Source: Casp-actino8 sp001510455 | Lineage (GTDB): Bacteria > Actinomycetota > Acidimicrobiia > Acidimicrobiales > Ilumatobacteraceae | Direction of reading: 5' to 3' | NCBI GenBank assembly: GCA_027592035.1 | Contig: JAQCIK010000002.1 | Span: forward strand, 1 to 64,000 | Length of the DNA: 64,000 nucleotides | In this document: positions 1 to 8,840 of the stretch, piece after piece | Layout of the letters: every line of letters starts with the position of its first letter | How positions within the stretch are numbered: position 1 is the stretch's first letter | The notes under the pieces: model-generated | Database searches by the model: none | The model's input: the letters and a program-made list of their open reading frames with translations, nothing else | Told to the model about the DNA's origin: nothing | Translations under genes and position numbers: made by a program

Positions 1-303
1 GACGGCCCGATCGTCGTCGAACCGGGAACCATCGTCACCACCGTCCTCGGGGCCGCCGATCACGATCCGGCGATGTTCGACGACCCGCATGCGCTTCACC
101 TCGATCGACCCAATGCCAACCGCCACGTCGCCTTCGCCGCTGGCATTCACTACTGCCTCGGAGCCAGCTTGGCCCGTCTCGAGGCCGAGATCGCTGTCGG
201 ATCGTTGGTCGCGCGATTCCCGAGCATGAAGTCAGTCGGCGAGATCACGTGGCGCGACCGACTCACCATTCGCGGCGTCGATCGACTCGAACTCGAATTC
301 TGA
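1..303 (+). CDS. Cytochrome P450, C-terminal fragment (5' end outside window)
   Basis: The frame is open from base 1 to a TGA at 301-303 and gives about 100 residues. It carries the P450 haem-binding loop, FAAGIHYCLGASLARLE, in which the Cys is the thiolate ligand of haem iron. It ends with the usual short beta-rich tail (RLTIRGVDRLELEF). The upstream part, including the ExxR and I-helix motifs, lies before the window. It is a soluble bacterial class I P450 needing a ferredoxin partner, none of which is visible here. The next gene is convergent, with a 13-nt gap. Family call is secure; substrate unknown. Confidence 0.93.
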   Translation, partial: DGPIVVEPGTIVTTVLGAADHDPAMFDDPHALHLDRPNANRHVAFAAGIHYCLGASLARLEAEIAVGSLVARFPSMKSVGEITWRDRLTIRGVDRLELEF

Positions 304-316
304 GCGGGGTAAGCGC

Positions 317-1132
317 TCAGCGAGCTCGGGTGTGGTACCTGGGCGCCAGGCGTCCGTGTTCGTCGCGAACGTCGAATTCTTCCGACAGATCTTCCACCCA
401 TTGGATGGTTCCCGAACGCTCCATGAGATCAGGGGCCACAGCGAGAGCGGCAATGGCTCGCCCGACACCGAGAGGAGTCTGCGCCTTGTCGAGATCGCTT
501 CCCCGCTCACCGGCCCACTCGACAATGAACTCTGTTGCGACCGAGCCGGGATAGATCGAGCAACAAGCGATCCCCTTCGGCTTCAGCTCGAGCGCCATGT
601 CAGCGCTGAGACGATCGAGTCCAGCCTTACCGGCTCCGTAGGAAGAACTGAAGTGGTACGACGAGCCTCCCGGAGAGGACACGTTGAGAATCGCCCCTCC
701 TTGACCGGACGCGAAGAGCAGCGGCGCGGCATGCCATGAGGCCACGTAATGGGCACGAAGGCCGATTCCTACTTGGTCGTCCCAGATACCAATCGGATGA
801 TCCCAGAAGCCGCCGCCCCAGGCCGGTGGGTCGGGAATCTTGTAGACGTTGTTGACCAAGACGTCGATGCGTCCGACGTCGGCACGGACCCGATCGAACA
901 AGCCGGCGATCTGAGCATCGTCACCGTGGTCGACCTGAACTGCGACACCCTTGCCCCCAGCGTCTTCCACCATTTTCACGGTGGTGTCGATGCTGAGGTC
1001 ACCCGATCCCGTCGTACGACCGGTCACGTAGACGGTGGCCCCCAATTCTCCGAGAGCGATAGCGGTTCCTCGACCGATACCCCGACTCGATCCGGTGACG
1101 ACGGCGATCTTTCCGTCGAGGGGACGGCTCAC
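317..1132 (-). CDS. Short-chain dehydrogenase/reductase (DHRS1-like)
   Basis: This 271-aa classical-type SDR oxidises or reduces an alcohol/carbonyl with NAD(P). The cofactor motif TGSSRGIGRG is near residues 14-23, an NNV replaces the usual NNAG, and the catalytic Tyr-x3-Lys is YGAGK. The longer insert after NNV (a PDPPAWGGGFWD-type stretch) and the C-terminal GTIQWVEDL tail resemble the DHRS1 subgroup. The ATG at 1132 overlaps the stop of the upstream P450 (ATGA), so the two genes are translationally coupled. It is the last gene of the minus-strand run that starts near 5.1 kb. Substrate unknown, possibly the P450 product. Confidence 0.92.
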   Translation of the reverse strand: MSRPLDGKIAVVTGSSRGIGRGTAIALGELGATVYVTGRTTGSGDLSIDTTVKMVEDAGGKGVAVQVDHGDDAQIAGLFDRVRADVGRIDVLVNNVYKIPDPPAWGGGFWDHPIGIWDDQVGIGLRAHYVASWHAAPLLFASGQGGAILNVSSPGGSSYHFSSSYGAGKAGLDRLSADMALELKPKGIACCSIYPGSVATEFIVEWAGERGSDLDKAQTPLGVGRAIAALAVAPDLMERSGTIQWVEDLSEEFDVRDEHGRLAPRYHTRAR

Positions 1133-2400
1133 GATCGCGCTCCAGCAGCTGTGAACTCGATGTCGAGACTAGTGAGCCCTCTCAACATGAAACTCGGGAA
1201 GTACTCGTATTTGTTCGAGTCGGCGAGACGGAACGACTCGATGCGCTTCGACAACTCTTCGAGAGCCACCTTTCCCTCGAGGCGAGAGAGATTCGCACCC
1301 AGACAGAAGTGAATGCCCTTGCCGAACGCCAGGTGATCACGTAGGTGCTCGCGATCGGGATCAAAAGCATCAGGCTCCGAGTACAGGCACTCGTCGCGAT
1401 TGGCCGACGAGAAGACGATGATCAGCCGGTCACCCTTCTTCAATGGATAGCCACCCAACTCGGTGTCCGCTGTCACGATCCGCCACATTCCTTGAGTCGG
1501 GGTCGACAGCCGCAGTGTCTCTTCCACGATTCTTTCGACTCGAGACGGATCCTTCTTCACCATCTCCCACTGCTCGGGGTTCTCCGCCAAGAGCCTCACC
1601 ATCTCGGTCAACATCTTGGTGGTGGTTTCGTTACCTGCCACGAGCAGCTGTTGGATGATGCTCAACATTTCCGGCATGTCGAGTGGGCGCTTGTCGGTGA
1701 CCTCCGGATCGTCGTCCTCGACGGTGGCGTTCAGCAGATTCGTGAGGATGTCGTCCTGAGGTTCGGTCCGCCGTTTGTTCAACTGTTCGGCGAAGTAGTG
1801 CTGGAATTCGTTCACTCCGTATTCGGCCTGAATGCGGTCCTCGATCGTGATGTTGGTTCCGATGCCGGCAATCGAGTCATCGGACCATCGCTTGAAATCG
1901 GCCAAACGATCGTCAGGGACGTTGAGAGCCTTGGCGATGACTCGCACCGGAAGAGGGACTCCGAACTCCTCGACGAACTCGATTCGACCCTTGTCGATCC
2001 AGGAATCGATGAGCCTGACGGTGATCTCTCGGATCGTCGGCTCCAATTCAGCGATGACCTTGGGATGAAAAGCGCGCGAAACCAGCCGGCGATAGCGAGT
2101 GTGATCGGGCTGATCGACCGTCAGCATCGTTCCGACTCTCGGATATCCCTCGGCGAAAACCTCGGCGAACCGCTTTCGAACCTCATCGGACATCGGCATT
2201 CCCGACGTCCCAAAAGATGACGAGAACGTCTGCGGATCACGCAGGGTCTGCATGACGAGATCGTGCCGAGTGACCATCTTGATGCCCATCCCCGGAATCT
2301 CGTACACGGGCTGTTCGTCCCGCATCTTGGCGTAATGCGGAAACGGGCACTGCAACGTGCCGGGGTCAAAGGGATTGAAGGTGCTCAGATCGACGCTCAC
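1129..2400 (-). CDS. Cytochrome P450
   Basis: This is a 423-aa P450 from the GTG at 2400, a normal length for a soluble bacterial P450. Motifs are the I-helix AGNETTT (oxygen activation), ExxR in EETLR, and the haem loop FGKGIHFCLGANLSRLE with Cys at about residue 366. I chose the GTG at 2400 because GAAAGGA sits 6-7 nt upstream, directly after the stop of the LLM gene. An in-frame ATG at 2424 would add 8 residues and overlap that gene. It shares an operon with the LLM oxidoreductase and the SDR. Substrate unknown; no redox partner is nearby. Confidence 0.94.
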   Translation of the reverse strand: MSVDLSTFNPFDPGTLQCPFPHYAKMRDEQPVYEIPGMGIKMVTRHDLVMQTLRDPQTFSSSFGTSGMPMSDEVRKRFAEVFAEGYPRVGTMLTVDQPDHTRYRRLVSRAFHPKVIAELEPTIREITVRLIDSWIDKGRIEFVEEFGVPLPVRVIAKALNVPDDRLADFKRWSDDSIAGIGTNITIEDRIQAEYGVNEFQHYFAEQLNKRRTEPQDDILTNLLNATVEDDDPEVTDKRPLDMPEMLSIIQQLLVAGNETTTKMLTEMVRLLAENPEQWEMVKKDPSRVERIVEETLRLSTPTQGMWRIVTADTELGGYPLKKGDRLIIVFSSANRDECLYSEPDAFDPDREHLRDHLAFGKGIHFCLGANLSRLEGKVALEELSKRIESFRLADSNKYEYFPSFMLRGLTSLDIEFTAAGARS

Positions 2401-2413
2401 GACGATTCCTTTC

Positions 2414-3382
2414 TCAGGTTCCACTCAGGCGGTTGACCACGGGGGCCACAGCCTCCATGTTGGAGGTTCCGAACGACACGTAGGAAATACCGAAACGCTC
2501 GCGACGATCGACGAGCCGATCGCAGATCTCCTCGACCGAGCCGATGAGAACGTGCGGATGCTCGGCCATGGTCGCTGGTGTCATTCCGAACATGGGAGCC
2601 ATCTTGCCGAGGGTTGCCTCGGAATCCGGGGTCACAACAGTGAAGTAGGCGGCGATCTCGAGTTCGATGTCGTCGAACCGTGCCCCCGCTCCGTTCTTCA
2701 CCCACTGAATCTTCTGTTCGGTCAGCTCGGCAGTCGACGAGCCGATGCCTTCCGGGCCGAGTCGGCCCGACGAGTTGTTGAAGTTGAGGCTGACGATGTC
2801 GGCTTCTCGTCCGGCGATGGTGAGGACTCGTTGAGCACCGCCTCCGATCATCAAGGGGGGGTGCGGATTCACAGGCTTCGGCACCGCTTCAAAGCCCACC
2901 GCGTGTACGTGAGTACCCGAGATGTCGAGCTCTCCGTCGGAGAACGAAGCCCGGAGGAGGCCGATCACTTCTTCCATCCTGTCGAGCCGCACACCGGCTC
3001 GATCGAAAGGAATACCCATGGCGTCGTACTCGTTCTGCAACCATCCCGCTCCGAGCCCGATTTCGAGACGTCCGTCCGAGAAGAAGTCGAGAGTCGCGAG
3101 TTCCTTGGCCAGCATCACGGGGTTGCGGTAGTCGACGCACAACACACGGCAACCGATTTTGATGGAGGACGTGGCTTCCGCGGCCACAGCCATGGCCGGA
3201 ATCGCCGCCACTGTTTGGACCGGGTGACCTGTCGGCGTGAGAGCTGGGCCCGGTCCGATCACATGATCGGCGAGATGGAACGAGGAGTACCCGAGGTCCT
3301 CGGCCTTCTTGGCCGTGTCCCGCCACTCTTTGGCCGATGAGGGTGCGTACCCCTGGAGTCCGAATCGAAACTTTTTCGTCAC
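2414..3382 (-). CDS. LLM-class F420-dependent oxidoreductase
   Basis: This 322-aa TIM-barrel protein belongs to the luciferase-like monooxygenase superfamily, whose actinobacterial members mostly use F420 or FMN. Typical segments are the N-terminal ADHVIGPG stretch, DFFSDGRLEIGLGAGW around residues 100-120, and NPHPPLMIGGGAQRVL. The C-terminal LIGSVEEICDRL segment is also characteristic. Its ATG overlaps the stop of the PEP-domain gene (ATGA), so the two are coupled. It probably supplies a reduction or oxygenation step with the flanking P450s. Cofactor (F420 versus FMN) cannot be settled from sequence alone. Confidence 0.9.
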   Translation of the reverse strand: MTKKFRFGLQGYAPSSAKEWRDTAKKAEDLGYSSFHLADHVIGPGPALTPTGHPVQTVAAIPAMAVAAEATSSIKIGCRVLCVDYRNPVMLAKELATLDFFSDGRLEIGLGAGWLQNEYDAMGIPFDRAGVRLDRMEEVIGLLRASFSDGELDISGTHVHAVGFEAVPKPVNPHPPLMIGGGAQRVLTIAGREADIVSLNFNNSSGRLGPEGIGSSTAELTEQKIQWVKNGAGARFDDIELEIAAYFTVVTPDSEATLGKMAPMFGMTPATMAEHPHVLIGSVEEICDRLVDRRERFGISYVSFGTSNMEAVAPVVNRLSGT

Positions 3383-5121
3383 GACGAGACCTCGAGGACG
3401 GTCACGGCTCCGGTGTCACCGTCGACTTCGATCAAGGATCCGTCCGGGATCCGCAAGGTGGCGTCGGTCGCCGACACGACACACGGGAGCCCCAGTTCAC
3501 GACTCACGATGATGGCGTGACTGATCGCCGCGCCGACGTTCACCACCACGGCGCCACACGCCATGAAGAGTGGCGTCCAGGCCGGGTCGGTGTTCGGTGC
3601 AATGAGCACGTCACCGGGTTCGAGGTCTCGCGGGTCGGCGGGGTCCAGGATCACCCGAGCGCGACCGACATATGTGCCCGGACAACCCGGAACACCTTGG
3701 ACCACGTCGCCGGCCGATGCCTTGGTGGCCGAACTCGCACCCTTTTTGGCCCACTGGCCAAGCGGCGGCACCACACCGTCGCGAATGATGAACGGCGGCT
3801 CCAGATTCTGGATCTCTTTCCAGGTCCGGTAACGATCGGCCAACAGATCCGTGAATGCTGCGGGATTCTTCACGAATTCCTCGAGCTCGGCATCGAGGAG
3901 CATGAAAACATGATGTGCGTCACGAAGGTGTCCGGCGTCGGCATGACGACGGCCGAGCTCCCTGATCGCCACCCGGACTTCGTTGACGGCACGAATGATG
4001 TTCGTCTTGGTGCGTTCTCGGACCGCCATCTGAGTGCCGGCAACCAACGCGCCTTCGAACTGTCCTGCCAACTCCTCCCCCAGAGCAGCAACTTTGGCGC
4101 GCACGTCACTCGTCAGTCGCCGACGTTCCTCGGCCTTCTTGTCGTTGCGAAGTCGCGGAGACTCGTCGTCGGACTGCAAGCGAATTCGATCGATGGCAGC
4201 AAGGGCGATTTCAGGCCTCGTCTCCCAAGTGTCCGAGCTGATCTCCCATTCGTTGGGACCACGAGAGCCAAACTCGACCAAGAACTGTTCGAACTCGGCC
4301 ACGAACTTCTTCGCATCCGCGGCCTGAGACGACGTCAGGCGACCGACAAGACCCTGCACGCCCTGATCGAACGAGGACGTGAGTTCGGCGGAATTCTTCA
4401 CCAACCGGGACAACTCCCACATCCGATAACTGGGTTCGGCCGAGTCGACATCACCGATACCGGACAGAAGTTTCATCGCCGTCTCCGGCTCTCCGATCGC
4501 CGCGCACACGGCACCAAGAATCCCGGGAGCGATCGCCGAGTCGGAACTGGGCGGCGTGTGGCTGTCGAACAGCTTCCCGAGCAGAGGCTGGACCATACGA
4601 ACTCGCGCCACGATGTCGTCGTCCGATGCTGCTCCGAGATCGGGACGGGAGCGCCGAAGCTCGATGGTCATCACCTTTTCCGCGTCGACCTCGGGGACCG
4701 AAGTCGTCGACATCACCCACGCCAGATGACCGAGGATTCCCTCGACGAGATCAGGCCGTTCGTCGAGCGGGTGGGGGACGTACGGCGGAACGTCGGGATG
4801 GTCGCCGAAGAAGGCCAGATCGAGCTGTTCGACCGTCAACAGAGGGCTACGGACTCCTTGCATTCGGACGTGCGACAGGTTGATGTAAAAGTAGCCACCG
4901 AAGAAGCCCGCCACTTCGTACTCGCCGTCGGTGAATTCATCGAGGGTGTAGTTGCCACCTCGAACGTAGCCATCTCGCCAGCCATGCATGATTCCGTTCT
5001 CCCAACACAACTGTTGAGACAACGGGCTCGCCGATGACGGGAGCACCTCTCCCGCATTGGCCCTCGTGTAGTGCGGCCAACGCTCACTCGCGTGCCGGTC
5101 GGTGATCCACCGATCTTCCAT
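3379..5121 (-). CDS. PEP-utilising mobile-domain protein lacking an ATP-grasp domain
   Basis: This 580-aa protein ends in a PEP-utilising (phosphohistidine swivelling) domain. The motif NVGAAISHAIIVSRELGLP carries the presumed phospho-accepting His at about residue 535, after a GDVLIAPNTDPAWTPLF segment typical of the fold. The preceding 450 residues are mostly helical and resemble the substrate-binding part of rifampin-phosphotransferase-like proteins. The N-terminal ATP-grasp nucleotide-binding domain of PEP synthase and Rph enzymes is absent. I chose the ATG at 5121 because GGGGGA precedes it by 4 nt; an ATG at 5133 is the alternative. The function is not known; a phosphotransfer role acting with a partner kinase is possible. 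Confidence 0.8.
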   Translation of the reverse strand: MEDRWITDRHASERWPHYTRANAGEVLPSSASPLSQQLCWENGIMHGWRDGYVRGGNYTLDEFTDGEYEVAGFFGGYFYINLSHVRMQGVRSPLLTVEQLDLAFFGDHPDVPPYVPHPLDERPDLVEGILGHLAWVMSTTSVPEVDAEKVMTIELRRSRPDLGAASDDDIVARVRMVQPLLGKLFDSHTPPSSDSAIAPGILGAVCAAIGEPETAMKLLSGIGDVDSAEPSYRMWELSRLVKNSAELTSSFDQGVQGLVGRLTSSQAADAKKFVAEFEQFLVEFGSRGPNEWEISSDTWETRPEIALAAIDRIRLQSDDESPRLRNDKKAEERRRLTSDVRAKVAALGEELAGQFEGALVAGTQMAVRERTKTNIIRAVNEVRVAIRELGRRHADAGHLRDAHHVFMLLDAELEEFVKNPAAFTDLLADRYRTWKEIQNLEPPFIIRDGVVPPLGQWAKKGASSATKASAGDVVQGVPGCPGTYVGRARVILDPADPRDLEPGDVLIAPNTDPAWTPLFMACGAVVVNVGAAISHAIIVSRELGLPCVVSATDATLRIPDGSLIEVDGDTGAVTVLEVSS

Positions 5122-5157
5122 GACGTCCCCCATTCACCGACCCCCGTCGGATCCCCC

Positions 5158-5163
5158 AAACTA
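5158..5163 (-). promoter_or_regulatory. Candidate -10 box TAGTTT for the PEP-domain operon
   Basis: On the minus strand TAGTTT lies in the short gap after the P450 stop and about 37 nt before the ATG at 5121. It fits the actinobacterial TANNNT consensus and would give a leader holding the GGGGGA ribosome-binding site. There is no clear -35. Confidence 0.4.
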
Positions 5164-5201
5164 ATCCAGCGATCACTTCCACGCCATGTCTCGGGGACCG
5201 A

Positions 5202-6509
5202 TCAGACCGGACGGGCGCGCACTACCAGGCGTTCGAGGCCTCGCAACACGAAGGAGTCGCCGTACCGGTAGTCGTTGGACGGAGACAGCGACATGTCGTC
5301 CAAACGATCGAGCACCACGTTGGTGGCGATCCGGGCCTCCGCCCGCGCCAGCCCGGCCCCTGGGCAGAAGTGCTCACCGTTACCGAAAGCCAGATGCTCA
5401 CGAAGGTTCGGTCGATCGATATCCACGACGTCGGGGTCGGCGAATCGGCACTCGTCTCGGTTCGCTGACGCGAACAGGAGCCACACATGTTGACCAGCCG
5501 GGATCTCGGTGCCGTTGACGACCACGTCGGTCTTGGCTTGCCGAAAGAGGCCTCCCACCGGAGCTTCGATCCGCAACATCTCCTCGACCAAGGATTCGAC
5601 GAGTGACCGATCTTCGCGAACACGACGCGCGACGTCGGGAGCCTCGGCGAGATGTCGCACGATGTTCGTGATCAGTTTGGTGGTCGTTTCGTTACCCGCC
5701 ACCAAGAACTGCGTGAGCATGCCCAGTTGCTCGTCATCGCTCAGTTCCTCACCATCGATCACCGCATTTGCGATGTCCGACAAGATGTCGTCGGTGGGTT
5801 GGCGTCGCCGATCGGCGATTCGCTCCAAGAAATACTCGTTGAACTGCTTGGTCGACACCAAGAAGCCTCTGACTTGATCGACACTCGGATCGTGATTTCC
5901 AACGGGCATCACGATGTCGTCCGACCACCGCTTGAACGTCCCGAGATCGTGGTCGGGTACGCCGAGGGCATGGGCAATGATCGTCATGGGAACTCCCACG
6001 GCGAAACGGGCGACGATGTCGACCTCTCCGACCTCGTTCAACTCGTCGACGACGACGTCCATGAGGGCGGAGGCCGTGGACTCGATCAGAGGTTCGAGAG
6101 CGCGGATCCTGTCCGGTCGAAAGGCTGGATTCACCAGACGGCGCTGACGACGATGGTCGGGCGGGTCGGCGTTCAAGAGGACGGCGGCTCGCCCGCGAGT
6201 CATCGACACCGAACCGAGAACGACCGCCATCGTCGGATCTTGCGACAGCTCGGCGATTCCGGCCATCAAGCTGGCCCCGGCAGCCTGGGGTCCGGTTGGC
6301 GACAGACTCGAGAACCGTTCGGTGTCCCGAAGAATTGCCCGAACGTCGTCGTACCGGGTGACGACCCATGCCCCGAGAGGCTCGCTGTAGACGACGCCGC
6401 CGATCTCACGGACGTCGGCGAATGTCGGATACGGGCACGCAATCAGGCTTTGGTCACGGGCGATCAGCGCATCCAGATTTCTTCGAGTCGACTCCCGTAG
6501 TACATCCAC
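5202..6509 (-). CDS. Cytochrome P450
   Basis: This is a 435-aa soluble P450. It has the I-helix AGNETTT, ExxR in EEMLR, and the haem loop FGNGEHFCPGAGLARAE with Cys at about residue 382. The CPG instead of the more common CLG after the ligand is a minor variant. The GTG at 6509 is chosen because GGAAAGGAG lies 6 nt upstream; an ATG at 6542 is in frame but has no comparable site. It is divergent from the molybdopterin oxidoreductase and first in the minus-strand run of P450, PEP-domain, LLM, P450 and SDR genes. Substrate unknown. Confidence 0.93.
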   Translation of the reverse strand: MDVLRESTRRNLDALIARDQSLIACPYPTFADVREIGGVVYSEPLGAWVVTRYDDVRAILRDTERFSSLSPTGPQAAGASLMAGIAELSQDPTMAVVLGSVSMTRGRAAVLLNADPPDHRRQRRLVNPAFRPDRIRALEPLIESTASALMDVVVDELNEVGEVDIVARFAVGVPMTIIAHALGVPDHDLGTFKRWSDDIVMPVGNHDPSVDQVRGFLVSTKQFNEYFLERIADRRRQPTDDILSDIANAVIDGEELSDDEQLGMLTQFLVAGNETTTKLITNIVRHLAEAPDVARRVREDRSLVESLVEEMLRIEAPVGGLFRQAKTDVVVNGTEIPAGQHVWLLFASANRDECRFADPDVVDIDRPNLREHLAFGNGEHFCPGAGLARAEARIATNVVLDRLDDMSLSPSNDYRYGDSFVLRGLERLVVRARPV

Positions 6510-6563
6510 TTGCGTCTCCTTTCCAGGCGACTCCACGGTCATGAACGACCCCGAATCATGGGG

Positions 6564-6569
6564 TAGTTT
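6564..6569 (+). promoter_or_regulatory. Candidate -10 box TAGTTT for the molybdopterin oxidoreductase
   Basis: TAGTTT lies in the divergent gap between the P450 (start 6509) and the molybdopterin oxidoreductase. It matches TANNNT and would start transcription near 6576, leaving a leader up to the GTG at 6642. There is no convincing -35. Confidence 0.35.
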
Positions 6570-6641
6570 CAGAACCGTAGCGGGGGGAATCTCCCGTTGG
6601 GGAACCGCGGTCAGCCGTGGATGATGAAGGGGGTCTCGTTC

Positions 6642-8801
6642 GTGACTTCAGACGGCAACGGCACGGCCACACACCAAACCTTCTGTCGCTTCTGCCATGC
6701 CAGTTGTCCGATCGAAGTCGACGTTTCCGACGGGCAGGCGGTGGCCATTCGAGGGATCCCCGAGGACCCTCTCTTCGCCGGCTACACCTGCATCAAGGGC
6801 CGGCAGATACCCGAACAGATGACTCATCCCAGTCGGCTCCGTTCCTCGCTGAAGCGGCGGCCGGACGGCACGTTCGAGGAGATCTCGTCGGAAGCAGCCA
6901 TGGACGCGATCGGTGCCGAATTGCGTCGCATTCTCGACACGTATGGTCCCCGCGCCATTGCTTCGTACACCGGCACCGGCGGCTACCAGAATTCGCTGGC
7001 GGTTCCGGCGGCACGAGCCTTCCATGAGGGACTGAAATCTCCGTCGTTCTACACATCGGTGACCATCGATCAACCGGCGAAGACCACGGCTCCCTTCAGA
7101 GTCGGAATCTGGGAAGCCGGGTACCACAATTTCAGTGACGCTGACGTCCTTCTCGCCATTGGCTACAACCCGATGGTGTCGAGTTTTGGCCCGGTGGGCG
7201 GACTCCAGGGGACGAACCCCTACGTCGTCCTGCGTGACGCGAAGAAGCGCGGTATGAAGTTGATCGTCATCGACCCTCGCCGGACCGAACTGGCGACGCA
7301 AGCCGACATCCACTTGGCTCCCAAGCCAGGTGAAGACCCCACCCTCATGGCCGGAATTCTCAAGATCGTCCTCGAAGAAGGGCTGTTCGATCACGAGTTC
7401 TGCGACACCTGGGTCGACGATCTCGACTCCTTGTTCACAGCCGTCGCCCCTTTCGATCTCGAGTACGTCTCGAATCGCTGTGACGTCCCAGCCGACGACA
7501 TCGTTGCGGCGGCTCGCATGTTCGCGACCGCCCGACGGGGAACCAGTGGAACCGGAACGGGTCCGAGTATGGCCCCTCATTCGAGCCTCACTGAGCATCT
7601 CTCGATCGCGCTCAACACGATCTGCGGTCGTGTCAACCGTGAAGGTGACGTTCTCGAGAGCGGGTACTTCTTGTACCCCGAAACTCCCCGTCGCGCGCAG
7701 GTGCACGCGGCTCGAACTCCGGCTACCGGTGCGCCCCAGCGCGTCCGTAATCTGCGAGGTATTCGTGGCGAGATGCTCACCACCGCACTCGCCGAGGAGA
7801 TCTTGAACGAAGGCGAAGGCCGGGTGCGCGCCCTCATCGTCAGCGGCGGAAATCCCGTCGTCGCCTGGCCCGATCAGGAATTGACGATTCAGGCCATGGA
7901 AGATCTCGAACTTCTCGTCGTCGTTGATCACCGAATGTCCGCGACTGCCGAATTCGCCGATTATGTGATCGCTCCGACACTGTCGCTCGAAAGAGCCGAC
8001 GTTCCTCACCTCATGGACCGCTGGTTCCGAGCCCCGTACACCAATTACACCGAGGCCGTCACGCCCCGAATTGGCGACGTTCTGAACGAGTGGGAGGTGT
8101 TCTGGGAACTCGCGCGCCGACTCGGTTCGCCCCTCCCGTTCCCCGGAGGCGAGGCGCCGATGGACGAACGACCGACCGATGACGACATGCTCGATCTCGT
8201 CTACGCAGGATCACGAATGCCCCTCGACGAAGTTCGTCGACAGCGCATGAAGGTGCACCCCGAAAAAGCGATGATCGTCCAACCCGCCGATCCGGGATGT
8301 ACCGCGAAATTCACTGTCGCGCCCGACGACATCGTGGCAGAGATGAAGACCGTGATCGACGAGGTCGACGGGGCGACGGCACTCGGAATCGATCCTTCGA
8401 TCTATCCGTTCCGCCTCGTGAGCCGACGACTGAAACACGTGCTCAACTCCTTTGGCTCGGAGTTGTCGGCTCTCGGTGCCAAGGGAAGCACCAATCCGGC
8501 CTACATGAATCCAGACGACATGGAGTCGTACGACCTGGCCGATGGAGACCTGATCGAGATCACGAGTCCTCGAGCTTCGATTCAAGCGGTGGTCGAATCA
8601 GCCGACGACGTACGCCAAGGCGTCATCTCGATGGCGCACTCCTGGGGCGGATCGTCACTCACTGACGAAAAGGTTCGTGATGTCGGCAGTCCGACCAGCC
8701 GACTGGTATCGGTCGATCGGGGCTACGACGCGGTGAACGGCATGGTCGTACAAAGCGCCATTCCCGTTCACATCACCGTTCTTGAACGATCTCACCACTG
8801 A
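6642..8801 (+). CDS. Molybdopterin-dependent oxidoreductase (DMSO reductase family, [4Fe-4S] type)
   Basis: From the GTG at 6642 this is a 719-aa catalytic subunit of the DMSO-reductase superfamily. The N-terminal [4Fe-4S] motif is C15-x2-C18-x3-C22 with the fourth Cys at 50 (GYTCIKGRQ). Pterin-binding segments follow (LIVIDPRRTELA, ALIVSGGNPVVAWPD), and a C-terminal molydopterin-dinucleotide domain is seen around DGDLIEITSPRASIQAVV. At the usual Cys/Sec molybdenum-ligand region the sequence reads SVTIDQPAK, so the ligand is not Cys or Sec and may be Asp. GAAGGGGG 8 nt before 6642 supports that start; ATG 6621 and TTG 6597 are alternatives. No signal peptide or membrane partner is seen. Substrate unknown. 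Confidence 0.9.
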   Translation: MTSDGNGTATHQTFCRFCHASCPIEVDVSDGQAVAIRGIPEDPLFAGYTCIKGRQIPEQMTHPSRLRSSLKRRPDGTFEEISSEAAMDAIGAELRRILDTYGPRAIASYTGTGGYQNSLAVPAARAFHEGLKSPSFYTSVTIDQPAKTTAPFRVGIWEAGYHNFSDADVLLAIGYNPMVSSFGPVGGLQGTNPYVVLRDAKKRGMKLIVIDPRRTELATQADIHLAPKPGEDPTLMAGILKIVLEEGLFDHEFCDTWVDDLDSLFTAVAPFDLEYVSNRCDVPADDIVAAARMFATARRGTSGTGTGPSMAPHSSLTEHLSIALNTICGRVNREGDVLESGYFLYPETPRRAQVHAARTPATGAPQRVRNLRGIRGEMLTTALAEEILNEGEGRVRALIVSGGNPVVAWPDQELTIQAMEDLELLVVVDHRMSATAEFADYVIAPTLSLERADVPHLMDRWFRAPYTNYTEAVTPRIGDVLNEWEVFWELARRLGSPLPFPGGEAPMDERPTDDDMLDLVYAGSRMPLDEVRRQRMKVHPEKAMIVQPADPGCTAKFTVAPDDIVAEMKTVIDEVDGATALGIDPSIYPFRLVSRRLKHVLNSFGSELSALGAKGSTNPAYMNPDDMESYDLADGDLIEITSPRASIQAVVESADDVRQGVISMAHSWGGSSLTDEKVRDVGSPTSRLVSVDRGYDAVNGMVVQSAIPVHITVLERSHH

Positions 8802-8840
8802 TGAATCAACTGTCCAGCGAAATCATGACGAGGAGACACC

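Noticed and set aside
3337..5037. Long plus-strand open frame (566 codons) antisense to the PEP-domain gene
   Set aside because: Composition is typical of a reverse-complement shadow. The minus-strand gene has clear PEP-domain motifs and coupled neighbours.
6648..8009. Long open frame (453 codons) antisense to the molybdopterin oxidoreductase
   Set aside because: It has no recognisable domain, is rich in Arg, Gly, Asp and His in the way of antisense frames in GC-rich genes, and lies fully inside a well-supported gene.
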